A stretch of 64,000 nucleotides of DNA from NCBI GenBank assembly GCA_025642065.1, contig JAODUP010000356.1:16001-80000 (forward strand). The letters are read 5' to 3'. The position numbers and the translations under genes are program-made. Shown in pieces: positions 1 through 9,717 of this stretch (position 1 is the first letter of the stretch; each line of letters opens with the position of its first letter). The stretch comes from Paralvinella palmiformis. Taxonomy: Eukaryota; Annelida; Polychaeta; Terebellida; Alvinellidae. Under the pieces are notes generated by a model. It worked only from the letters and a program-made list of their open reading frames with translations. It searched no databases and was not told where the DNA came from.

Positions 1-515
1 TCCAGTCACAAATGGCAAACAACGCCTAGTAAATATATTTCACCGCAAAGGTACGCTGCACGTATTAATAGTATAACCGATGAAACACCGCGTATATATT
101 TGAATGGGGGGAATAGAATGATTCGGTATTAATAAGGCATGACGAATGCTTAATTTATCTCTAAGTTGTTTTAATTACGCTTGAAAGGAATTGAAAACCA
201 CAACTGCCTCAATTTTTCATTTAACGACAACTGCGTTTTTATAAGATCAAAAACAATATCGGGGACTTTTCAGCCGAACCCAAAACAATATTAGACACTC
301 AATACATCATACTAGGGGACGCTTTGTGTTGTATGTACAGTGTATGATTAAAACAACAACAACATGGAGAATAAAGATTGCTATTGTTTAAAAAGTGTGA
401 ATTTAAAGAACAACTTCCGGCTGTCTGTGTCAATTTCTGGTCAGCTGCATTATATCAGAGGTAGCTCCCAATCTAGATAACTGCCACCATATTACTGATA
501 TTTGGATAACTCATT
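1..515. other. Non-coding stretch, nothing recognised
   Basis: AT-rich sequence without a reading frame of note and without a repeat that I could match elsewhere in the window. It leads directly into the 57-bp minisatellite. Confidence 0.5.
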
Positions 516-800
516 ACGGTGTTATTCGTCTTCAACTGTTAAAGTCTCTATCTATGTTATACATTCTCCGGTACGGTGTTATTTGTCTTCAACTGTTAAA
601 TTCTCTACCTATATTATACATTTTCCCGTACGGTGTTATTTGTCTTCAACTGTTAAATTCTCTACCTATATTATACATTTTCCCGTACGGTGTTATTTGT
701 CTTCAACTGTTAAAGTCTCTACCTATGTTATACATTCTTTCGGACGGTGTCATTTGTCCTCAGCTATTAAAGCGCTACCTATGTCATACATGTTTATTGG
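516..800 (+). repeat. 57-bp minisatellite, five units
   Basis: Five head-to-tail units start at 516, 573, 630, 687 and 744, each exactly 57 bp and opening with acggtgtt followed by attcgtcttcaactgtt-like sequence. The three inner units are almost identical; the outer two are more diverged. Because 57 is a multiple of three, two frames stay open across the array and give apparent proteins of 119 and 85 residues. These are very probably artefacts of the periodicity, since the repeated peptide has no domain character. Confidence 0.93.
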
Positions 801-1007
801 CTGTCAAGTGAGGGCAATATTAGAAAAGAACATGAACTCCAAGAAAGCCTTCGTTATATAAAATATATGAGCCACGTCCCGCACCTAAAGTCAACCGATG
901 GAATGTTGTTTGACTCACATAGTGTTATGATGGATGTTAGTTAATAACCGGAGTATTTACAAGTGTCTCTTTACGTGTCTTAATGAAAAATACAAATATA
1001 GCAGCAG

Positions 1008-1102
1008 GAACAGCACCAACAACAGCAGCAGAAGTAATAACAACAACAGTAGTAGTAGTGGTGGTGGTGGTGGTGGTGGTGGTAGTAGTAGTAGTAGTGA
1101 AG
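1008..1102. repeat. Compound trinucleotide microsatellite
   Basis: Runs of (AGC)n/(AAC)n pass into (AGT)n, (GGT)n and again (AGT)n. Simple sequence, no coding signal. Confidence 0.85.
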
Positions 1103-1862
1103 TATGCATATAAAACAAATAATAAAATTACTCTTTTCTTACTAAAATCGTGAACAAAAGCATAGGAATTTTACAAATACATATTTACAAATACGATGCA
1201 CCAAAGATTTCCCCATAAATCTGATTCCTGGTTGTTTATCTTGTCGAAGTTTCCGCCCAACACACAATATTCCATTACCTCTACTAGCCGTCATGTGAAT
1301 ACTGCTATTTTACGGTGTCTTTTGACCGGAATATATTCGCCTATTCACGAATATTTCATCTAATACACTTGTATCTTTGTGTATAGATGATGTTGCCGCT
1401 TCATTTGTAAACATACCGTGGGCAGTTCGTGCTATCGTTTAATGAATATTGATGAGTACCATCAGATCGAGGCTCAATCATCATCATCTACAGCAATGCC
1501 ATCAGCTCGAGGCTACCGCTAAGGCGTGTAAACAACACGGGGTTTAACTCGGTCAGTTATCGCTCTAAGATCAAGTACATACGTGAATTACGTGCCGCAC
1601 CTAATATATTCAATTGTGGCAATGTTGTTTTAGGTCAAAATTATAAAAAAATCGAAAACCGCCGCCATCATATAGCAAACAGCTCTTCTGAGGTCATTTA
1701 AAATTGATATAAATCCAAGGTTATCACGTTTTTTAAATTAAATATTCCTTAGATATACACTGTCTAGCATGAATAATACTGAAATAATTCCTGCGTCAAT
1801 TATGTGCGCCACATTTTGAATCCGTTTATCTTTAAATTGGCTCGTACGTTACTTTGGGGCCA

Positions 1863-1865
<3 letters not shown>
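1103..1865. other. Non-coding stretch
   Basis: No frame, repeat copy or RNA gene could be recognised between the trinucleotide run and the (TA)n tract. Confidence 0.45.

Positions 1866-1906
<41 letters not shown>
1866..1906. repeat. (TA)n microsatellite
   Basis: About twenty perfect TA units. This is one of roughly twenty such tracts in the window; all give spurious IYIYIY reading frames. Confidence 0.95.
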
Positions 1907-1909
<3 letters not shown>

Positions 1910-3135
1910 CATAAAACATAATTTGGAACAATGCGACATCAAATAAAATACTCTCTATATAAGATTACTGTCCGCTTTTTGTTTAATGACTAATATAAAC
2001 ACCCCATTTACCACCTGAATTCTCACTAAATTAGATTATTTATTTACGTAAACACCTAATGGCCACGTGATTTACCTATAAACAAAACTAGGTCACACAC
2101 AAATACACACACACACACACACATTGATCAACGGTGGAACACCTTACAACTGAACCCATGTAATATTTAATTACTCGTTATGCTAGTTTTTCACCGATTT
2201 GTCAAAGACACCTCATTCTATCAGTTTTTCTATCTATTTTTAAGTATGATAGGTAATTTTCAGGGCATAGTTAATTTGTCTAAACGTAGAGTAGGTGCCA
2301 TCTATGGGTTCTGATCTGCGATATAGATTGTTTACGACTTTGTTCGTGTTACACAAACACATTAAAAACCATTTAAAGATACATATATCACAACAAACGT
2401 CATCTTTAATATTTAGGAACGAAATGTTTCCAGTTTTTATTGTTATAACGCAAAATATCAGATCGTTCGGTGCACTTATAAAAGTCATGTGCTTCTAACC
2501 AAAATGTTGATATAGTCATCTATAAATACGCACCCAACAGGCACCCATTCCGGACTTCGTTGGTCACGTGACTCATCTTTCTCATGATTATTTGTCAACA
2601 AATGAAGTCAGCTAGTGGTTGGATCCGTCAAAAGATCCTATATCTATTGTACCGACACCGTATGGTTATGGGTATGTTGCTGTATGCACACTTTTCGAAT
2701 ATTTGCCCAATAACCTTTATTGGGACCGAGGTTCGATGGGAAACTTGACAAATATGATAATTAACTCGCTAGGTGGCGCATATACAATATCCGAACTATA
2801 CATAGTATCGGCTGTAGTAGGGATCTTTGTATTCCAGCCAAATGGCTACAGTTATCACCGAAAAAATACTGAACTTTATCTCTGCGCTAGGAAATGTCAT
2901 AATTTGTCTAATTCACAGCATCCCGTTTTCTAGAGATGTGCCTAATTGTTTACTTGATTTATCCATCTTTGAATGAGGTGGAACAAAACGTGAATAAGAA
3001 AACGTTCAGGTGTACAGTGTCAGATATTATGGCATGTTAAATCAGTTGCTAATTAGACAGATCGTCAAATGAGAACATGATTGGTGGGCAAACGAAGCGT
3101 TTAAAAATGTAAATTTTAATTTACGGTGAAGGTTT
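1907..3135. other. Non-coding stretch with a (CA)n run
   Basis: Contains a short (CA)n run near 2099-2123. An open frame at 2619-2933 on the plus strand (104 codons) has no recognisable domain, no homologue that I know and no splice context, so I do not call it a gene. Confidence 0.45.
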
Positions 3136-3139
3136 ATAG

Positions 3140-3355
3140 ACCAGCATAACACAATATACACATTATACCACAGCATAATACAATATACACAATATATCAC
3201 AGCATAATACAATATACCACAGCATAACACAATATACACAATATACCACAGCATAACACAATATACCACAGCATAACACAATATACCACAGCAAAACACA
3301 ATATTCCACAGCATAACGCAATATACACAATATACCATAACATAACACGATAAGA
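3140..3355. repeat. ~20-bp minisatellite (cacagcataacacaatatac)
   Basis: Repeats of a 20-bp motif, cacagcataacacaatatac, with variable insertion of an extra acaatatac step. The minus strand is open through the array (125, 73 and 70 codon frames rich in Y, C, I and V). These frames come from the repeat and are not supported as protein. Confidence 0.9.
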
Positions 3356-3435
3356 AAAAGCAAAGATATAAAATATGACGGCATAATAATAACAACAAGA
3401 CCATAACATAATTCTTCACTGAATTAATTTTCGAA

Positions 3436-3642
3436 TGGGATGTTAAAGACCACCCTCGGGGTATTTCGGTTCAATCCTTCCACCCTCCCTCCTGTGAGTG
3501 GTGGGGGAGGAGGTATGAATAACCACTTAATAAAAAGGGACTGCACCGGAAATGGGTGCTCACACTTTCGTGTGCTATCATTGTTTCACGATCGTTGATC
3601 ATGAAACAAAATAAAATCAATCAATCAATCAACACGGAATTT
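3436..3642 (+). mobile_element. SINE-B related copy, (TCAA)n tail
   Basis: The first ~75 bases contain the core ctcggggtatttcgg and tgtgagtggtgggggagg, which match the minus-strand reading of the elements at 11664-11863 and 37560-37757. Downstream the sequence differs from those copies and ends in an A-rich stretch followed by (TCAA)n, typical of a retroposon tail. It is either a diverged subfamily or a composite. I could not find a convincing target-site duplication for this copy. Confidence 0.6.
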
Positions 3643-3644
3643 TC

Positions 3645-4285
3645 CATCAAAATAATTTAATAAAATAGATCGCGTGACATCAATTAATCAGATGACGGAA
3701 TACCATCATAACAATGCCCTAACATCATAATGACATATTCCAATTCAAAATCCAGATAACATAAAGGAAGGAAATAGAATAAAGACCCAAAACTCTAATG
3801 ACAATAAAAAGCTCATCACAAATTATTGTATGACTAGAGAACAGCTGGCTGTCATAAGACAGGATTGTTTGTAAAATAGACGATGTTAATTCTCTTGAGA
3901 AATACCCCTCTTAAATAATTAGTTGTATCCAAAGAAATCCTGAAGAACATTTTATATATTTCCGACACGGCGGGGGCTCCGCAATACATCCTTGTCTGAT
4001 CTCTGAACTATCCAGAACAATTTGTAAATTGAACTAGAAAATTGCTAAATCGGACATCGACCGTCTTGCGTAAGTACATTGAGCCATCAACCGGACTTAA
4101 CCCGGAAATAATAATAAAATAAACATGCGCGTTTTTAGGGACATTTTATTGATTAACTCACGTACTTACGTGAACAGCTTCGAACTGATTCAGGCGAGAG
4201 AAAAAATTATAGCTGAAATTTTGCTGATGTCTTATCTCTCGACACTGTTAGCTGATGATGGGTGAAGAAGATCAGCCACCGTTTG
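3645..4285. other. Non-coding stretch
   Basis: No gene or matched repeat seen. Confidence 0.4.
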
Positions 4286-4460
4286 TTTACACGCACCTCA
4301 AATATGGCGTAAACAGTGCTGCCACCTGTGCACCGATTGGCGAACGAAACACTCGATCCAGACGGGGATGTATTCCACGCAAACGCAGCAGAAAACTCGT
4401 CTTTTGGAGTCCACGCCACACTCGGCAGAACCGATAGAGGTCGCCACTGTCGATGTTTTA
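4286..4460. other. CpG-rich patch
   Basis: CpG dinucleotides are clearly denser here than in the surrounding AT-rich DNA. Several overlapping short frames are open on both strands (60-86 codons), as expected from GC-rich sequence, and none has a domain. It could be a promoter-like patch or a young repeat end. Confidence 0.35.
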
Positions 4461-4969
4461 CGACCATTCCGAGACACCATGCTGGGTTAATTATTGGGTA
4501 ATTTAATGGCTAGATAACATCCGTCCCCTGAGTTATTTATTAACAGCCCGAAAGTTAGATTGTCGCACAATGGTACATCAACGTGGAGCCTAGACTGAGG
4601 AGAAGGTTAAAATTTAAAAAAAAACTGCCTTAAAAATAATCAACCACTTTTATGAAAAATGCCTCTTTCCACACCATCAATTATAATATTAAGTGGGTGT
4701 AGAAACTACATTATATCTGTATCGGGGTATTCCGCCCCGTCACTATTCACTCAACATCAACAAGTTCTATCCTTGCCTGTTGATAGGCCACAACGAGAGG
4801 GGGGAAACGGTAAATGGTACGTGTTTGAAGTCACGCGAAGGTAATTCACTTCTGTGAGAATGTCCTTCTCAAAATAAATAGTGTAATGAGGTATCCTATA
4901 TACAATGTTCGCTATCTAAATAGTAGGTACGAAGTAATCCATGTTACCTTACTGGGATTTGATGTTCAT

Positions 4970-5046
4970 TCTAACAGGTTTATCCATAATATTTTATGTT
5001 CAACCGGATTGAAAGCCTTAATGTAGTCCAGTAATAGTCCATGAAT
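4970..5046 (-). pseudogene. Reverse transcriptase relic (motif A region)
   Basis: The minus strand reads LLLDYIKAFNPVEHKILW, which resembles the region around the first catalytic aspartate in non-LTR reverse transcriptases (hydrophobics, a D, then KAF and a histidine). The D that usually follows KAF is N here. No flanking reverse transcriptase motif can be followed, so this is a very short relic. Confidence 0.4.
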
Positions 5047-5072
5047 AATAATAATAATAATAATAATAATGG
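5043..5072. repeat. (AAT)n microsatellite
   Basis: About nine AAT units immediately next to the short RT relic. Confidence 0.9.
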
Positions 5073-5236
5073 CATTTTATATAGGGTATTAATTAATTCG
5101 GGTTGACACTTTATGTTGATTCTAAACCTTTTTTTAAATGTTTATAGATAGACATTATAAATAGGCTAATTTAAATAAATAGCTTTTCTTAAATTGCTGG
5201 ACATTCAATTAAGCAATTTATTTCGCAACCTTGAAG

Positions 5237-5416
5237 AGACGCCTCTTGTCTAGCGGTAGCGTGTTGGACCATAGATCACTATCACCGTGTTTGTATCTCG
5301 GCGTAGGTATATCTGAAGGTTTTTTCATCTTTGACTTCGCTTCATTACCCTTGGAGTTCGCTCAGCCCATTTAGCCTAACGTGTGCACAAAAGTGGCCGC
5401 AAAACATCAATCATCA
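5237..5416 (+). mobile_element. SINE-A copy 1, tRNA-derived
   Basis: The head resembles a tRNA gene: gtctagcggtagcgtgttgg fits an A-box/D-arm and gtgtttgtatctcgg is a weak B-box. A ~100-base non-tRNA body follows, ending in a catcaatcatca tail. The flanks caaccttgaag (5226-5236) and caactttgaag (5417-5427) form an 11-bp target duplication with one mismatch. The body matches SINE-A copy 2 at 9457-9651 on the other strand. Confidence 0.85.
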
Positions 5417-5574
5417 CAACTTTGAAGCTGATGCTCGGAAATATTTATCTTCGCAACTCTACGAATGTGTGTTATCGTACATGAAGATTATATCTACACT
5501 ACCTGTCTCATCATTTATGCACCTACGAAAAAAAAAATTAATAACAACAGGATTCCCCATTACCAGGTTATTAG

Positions 5575-6081
5575 CATTGACCCGAAAGAATACTAGACCG
5601 AACACAGGCGCCGATTTGATGGCAAACGGGTCCGCCGGGGCAAAAAGGAACGCAGACAGCAAAGGTTTATAAACATGATGAATTACTGTTGTGTCGATGG
5701 TTGAATAGGCCGTGGCCGTGAAAGTAATACAAAAGGAATATTTTTTCATCGGTAGGTATAAGGAACACATTTAAAATAGTTGTTAAAGCGTTGTTTTTTG
5801 GCGGGAAATTATCATATTTAGGTTTTCGCCAATCCCCGGCTTGTCTCTGGCGTTTGATGCCAACTAGACTAGATGACTACATGACTTGCATAAAACAGAA
5901 GTAATACACACAAAATTATAATGCACCCATCACAATAAATGTCTTTATTCGTATGTTCAAAACTTGAAGCGCAGCCGCTTCAAAGTTGCTTTTTGCCCCA
6001 TACCGGAAGTCAGCGCTGTTTGATCATGGCGGCCCAATGAAACATCACTGAGTGCTCTGCCTTGTTTGTTTTAGGTCAATG
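5575..6081 (+). mobile_element. hAT-like MITE, copy 1
   Basis: A 507-bp non-autonomous element with imperfect terminal inverted repeats: it begins cattgacccgaaag and ends in ttaggtcaatg. It is flanked by a perfect 8-bp duplication, gttattag, at 5567-5574 and 6082-6089. An 8-bp duplication and CA...TG ends fit the hAT superfamily. The TIR region extends inward to the shared accggaag segment. Apparent frames inside it (for example 103 codons on the minus strand) recur in the other copies but look like repeat DNA rather than protein. Same family as 6812-7354 and 37333-37550. Confidence 0.85.
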
Positions 6082-6179
6082 GTTATTAGTCAATATAAAC
6101 CGTAGATTTCCCACATACATGGAAGAATTTAAATAACTGGATCCTGCGATAATATTACTTAAATATGTAATGCTTATAA

Positions 6180-6205
6180 AAATAATAATAATAATAATAA
6201 TAACG
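6180..6205. repeat. (AAT)n microsatellite
   Basis: Short perfect AAT run. Confidence 0.85.
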
Positions 6206-6516
6206 AAATATACCTGATATAGCAGATATAAGGAAATAATCCAAATTACCGGAGGGCCGCCTTAACGGCTTCATCGGATCGGATGCCAGATCCGTAGCGG
6301 GAAGGAGAAAGGTCAAACGCTCTGACGTCACCTGACACACGACTGCTGTAGCCTTCACTAACCTGACTCAGATTATAGTTGTTCTGACATATCTATCACG
6401 TTAATATATCGCTCATGTTGTGTACTACTGAACGATGTTCACTTTTTAGTGGGGGATTTGAGCTCGGAACGATTTCTCAATAATATCGCTGAAATGAATA
6501 CCTTAAATGTCGGCCC

Positions 6517-6724
6517 AGGTATATCTCGGTCTAGATATATCTCGGCCCAGGTATATCTGTGTTCAGGTATATCTCGGCTTAGGGATATCTCGGTTTAGGT
6601 ATATCTCAAGCCAGGTATATCTCGGTCCAGGTATATCTTGATCCAGGTATATTTCTGTTCAGGTATATTTTGGTTCAGGTATATTTTGGTTAAGGTATAT
6701 CTCGGCTCAGGTTTATCTTGGGCC
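6517..6724. repeat. 16-bp minisatellite, thirteen units
   Basis: Thirteen consecutive 16-bp units on the pattern aggtatatctcggtcc, with no length change (13 x 16 = 208 bp) but many substitutions. The absence of indels with this much divergence suggests an old array. Confidence 0.93.
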
Positions 6725-6811
6725 AGGTCACTAATGATAAACAATAATATGTATATATAGGACACGTGATTTGACGCATTACATCATGGACAACATATTG
6801 TGGGTATGGTC

Positions 6812-7354
6812 CATTGATCTAAAAGAAAACTAGACCGTGCACGCCCGCCGATTTGATGGCAAACAGGTCCCAACTTCCGGTTGGGGCAAAAAGGAAAGCA
6901 GACTGCTAAAATCAGGTTTATAAACATGGTTGTGTCGTTGGTTGCATAAGGCGTGGAAGTAATGCAAAGGGATATCTTTTCATCGGTAAGGAACACACTT
7001 AAAATATCTGTTAAAGGGTTTTGTTGAGGTACATTAAGCTTAACTATTATTATATTTAGCCTATTCGACAATCCCCGACCTATCGCTGACGTTTGGTCAT
7101 GATCTATAGACTTGCACAAAACGACATTTACATATTTGATGGCATATACTAGGACAGGAGTAATACAGATTATCTACACATACGAAATTATAATGCACGC
7201 ATCACAATAAATGTCCGTATTCGTAGCTTCAAAACTTGAAGCGCAGCCGCTTCAACCTTGCTCTTTTCCCCTACCGGAAGTCAGAGCTATTTGGTCATGG
7301 CGGCCCAATCAAACACCACCGAGTGCTCGGTCTAGCTTTCTTTCAGGTCAATTT
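6812..7354 (+). mobile_element. hAT-like MITE, copy 2
   Basis: Begins cattgatctaaaagaaaac and ends in ctttcaggtcaattt. The ends are inverted repeats of each other over roughly 90 bases, including ctagaccg near the tips and accggaag further in. Flanks gtatggtc (6804-6811) and gtgtggtc (7355-7362) agree in 7 of 8 positions. The interior aligns with copy 1 along its length (gatttgatggcaaac, gaagcgcagccgcttca). Confidence 0.85.
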
Positions 7355-7362
7355 GTGTGGTC

Positions 7363-7664
7363 GAAAACTTACTTATATCTGGCCATATTGGAAGTTGGGC
7401 ATAACCCACATATATCTACCATTTAATTCAGGGGAGTGACGTATCTGGGGAGAAAGGTGGCTTTATTGACCTGTAACTAATTACAAGCTGCAGTGATAAT
7501 AATAGCATGCCCGCGTACATAAAGGTTACTACTAATAACAGCAATCTCTGAGATATTTATGTGAACTTCGTGAAAGCTCTAATTTCTCGAGGACATAATT
7601 AATTATAGGGTTTGAGTGGGCGGGAGATTTTGATGTGTGGCTAAATAATTATTCAAATTTGCTA
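7363..7664. other. Non-coding stretch
   Basis: Nothing recognised between the MITE and the recombinase relic. Confidence 0.4.
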
Positions 7665-8000
7665 GATAAACCTGTTATGATGACGGTTGGCTACTCCCCT
7701 AATTTTGAGCGCAATGGATCTCCAAATACCCCGCAGTTGGTTACGTAAATGATAATCGTCCGCTAATGGGTTTGGGAGGTTCCACTCCCGATGGATAATT
7801 CTTATAATGTTCAGGTATTATTTTCCGGATTGATATTTTTGGGTATCTGCGAGGAAGGCAGCGTAACGACAAATAGTTTCAGAAGTAGCGAGGACAGGAT
7901 TATCGGATACCGAAGCGCAGAATTTCATATATGATTTGTGGTACGTATTATACGTTTTGTTCGTTCGGCTGGCATAGCATTGTGTCTTGTGGTAGGCCAC
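7665..8000 (-). pseudogene. Tyrosine recombinase N-terminal domain relic
   Basis: The minus strand encodes NTYHKSYMKFCASVSDNPVL followed by SETICRYAAFLA, the usual pattern of the N-terminal, SAM-like DNA-binding domain of DIRS/Crypton-type tyrosine recombinases. After a stop at 7818-7820 the similarity continues in another frame with YLNIIRIIHREWNLPNPLAD and LRGIWRS, so a frameshift lies near 7815-7825. The catalytic C-terminal domain is missing. It is a relic of a mobile element, distinct from the recombinase family at 14.7 and 18.6 kb. Confidence 0.7.
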
Positions 8001-8274
8001 TCGTTAAACCAAACGTTCTTCCATATTTCTTGTGGTTCCTGAATATTCCAAGAATACATCAGGATGCTGTGAAACATATTTCACATCTGATTTAGCTAAA
8101 ATTACAACAAAGAGATTACTTCTTGGTGTTCACTGGCACACAGAGTTCACATCGACACCAGTTAGTGTTCCCAGTTATCCTCGCCCTTTCTTCGAAGATT
8201 CCACTATCTTCGATTCAATCAGAATTAGTTTTGACTAACGCTTGTTTACATGCTTTTAAAAGGGTTATACAGAA

Positions 8275-8500
8275 TTCCGATCAAACAGCTTGTGTCAAGT
8301 GACGTCATCATTTAGGAGCTGCCGGTCTGTGTCTAGCTTCAAAATGGCGGCGCGCACAGACGAGTAATAATCGATTCATGAGCAATTTGAACTGGTTTAT
8401 TTAATATATAGTTGATCGCGATCACAGTTTTACACCATTTATGATATGTGTTAATATAGTTGTATTAGTTCTCAAGATTTGAAACGAATGGGGAACTGTT
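8275..8500 (+). repeat. Interspersed repeat D, copy 1
   Basis: Shares with the minus strand of 38685-38905 the blocks caaacagcttgt, gtgacgtca, gtgtctagcttcaa, gaactggtttatttaa and ttgttcctttaa in the same order and spacing. The end in ttcctttaa suggests a TTAAAGGAACA-type terminus, which often marks non-autonomous DNA transposons, but I could not confirm an inverted repeat at the other end. Confidence 0.7.
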
Positions 8501-8579
8501 CCTTTAATGCGAAGATTCTCGGTTTTCTTTAGTTGCTTCAAGAATAAGAAACAATTAATTCCGTCTTATCCTTGCTCAA

Positions 8580-8772
8580 CTTCAGCATGTACACCAAAAA
8601 TGGAGACGTTCATATGGAGATGTTTTATCCTGGACTGGAATGCACTTAATCCTGTCGGTCAGGTAGGACTTACTCAGGTTAAGGCCTTTTCCTGGATGTC
8701 AACGGAAAATTCTAAACGCTTGAATAGTATCTGATGATCGATGACATCAAAAGCTGCAGATAGAAGGAACTG
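8580..8772 (-). pseudogene. Non-LTR reverse transcriptase relic
   Basis: The minus strand reads FLLSAAFDVIDHQILFKRLE, the catalytic motif A block of CR1/L2/Jockey-type reverse transcriptases. After a stop and frameshift, similarity continues with VKSYLTDRIKCIPVQ. Only about 60 codons survive. Nothing else of the element is seen, so this is a truncated copy. Confidence 0.75.
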
Positions 8773-9456
8773 CTACCCTGATGGGACTCGAGCCTCTAGA
8801 GATGATAAAATCTAGTGTTTGACCTCATTTGTGAGTCAAACCATTGATATGGTGAGTCCATGGGAAACCAATACCGTCATATCGAGCCTTAAGTCATTAA
8901 TTGATCCAAGGAGCCGTGACGTAACCCGTATTTTGACGTAAACCGGACGTAATGCCATAATAACGCCTTTAAAATCCATTTCGATGTCAATAGTTTATTA
9001 TGTATCCATTTCTTCGTGTTTTTATTGTGTTTTTGTTGTATTTTAAATTGTTTCTTTTTACCTTGTTTTATCATTAATTGTTAATTTATTTATTTCCGGG
9101 TTTTTTATTATGACGTAGGTGACGTAGCGGAGTGAAATAACGTCAGACTTAATGACGTTCGCTGAACCGAAATGTATTCTAGAAAATTGGCGTAATAGCG
9201 AATTTGACGTGGGCGGAAATGACGAAAAGTGGAGATGTTGGCGTATACAGCCAACTTACGAACCTCAAAATCATTTTCAACACCAACGAGGGCAATTTAA
9301 ATCACCAGTTATTATGACATCGTATGGGGGTAATTGCTGTGTTATCTTAGTGTTTATGACATTCATCAAACAATAATTAATTTCTAAAGTCAATTTGTTT
9401 AAAATGAGGGGGGAGGTGTTTAATTAGAAAATGTATCCATACCTATACTTATGATA

Positions 9457-9651
9457 AGATGGTGATGATGACTGATGTTTTACGGCCACTGTTGTGCACA
9501 AGATAGGCTAAATGGGCCGAGCGACCTCCAAAGGTAATGAAGTGAAGTTAAAGACCAAACAACCTTCAGATATGCCCACGCCGAGATTTGAACACGGGTG
9601 GTAGTGATCTGTAGTCCAACACGCTACCGCTAGACCACGGAGGTGCCCAAA
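9457..9651 (-). mobile_element. SINE-A copy 2, tRNA-derived, perfect TSD
   Basis: Read on the minus strand, the element starts with a tRNA-like head containing gtggtctagcggtagcg (A-box/D-arm) and gtgttcaaatctcggcg (B-box/T-arm), then a ~110-base body and a catcatcacc tail. A perfect 13-bp target duplication, tatacttatgata, flanks it at 9444-9456 and 9652-9664. It is ~195 bp and aligns with 5237-5416. The clean duplication says it was inserted by retrotransposition fairly recently compared with other repeats here. Confidence 0.92.
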
Positions 9652-9677
9652 TATACTTATGATACAATCTATGGGTT

Positions 9678-9680
<3 letters not shown>

Positions 9681-9716
<36 letters not shown>
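9681..9716. repeat. (TA)n microsatellite
   Basis: Perfect TA tract directly beyond the SINE-A target duplication. Confidence 0.95.

Positions 9717-9717
<1 letters not shown>

Noticed and set aside
2619..2933. 104-codon plus-strand frame
   Set aside because: No domain, no splice signals fitting a gene and no second copy; length is not rare in a 64-kb window.
3042..3419. 125-codon minus-strand frame rich in CYAVVYCV repeats
   Set aside because: Produced entirely by the 20-bp minisatellite; overlapping frames in other phases are equally open.
5541..5770. Conserved protein shared by 5.5, 6.8 and 37.3 kb frames (MCSLYLPM..., CITFT-AYATND)
   Set aside because: The similarity extends over the whole MITE in non-coding parts too, and frames differ by shifts, so it is repeat DNA rather than protein.
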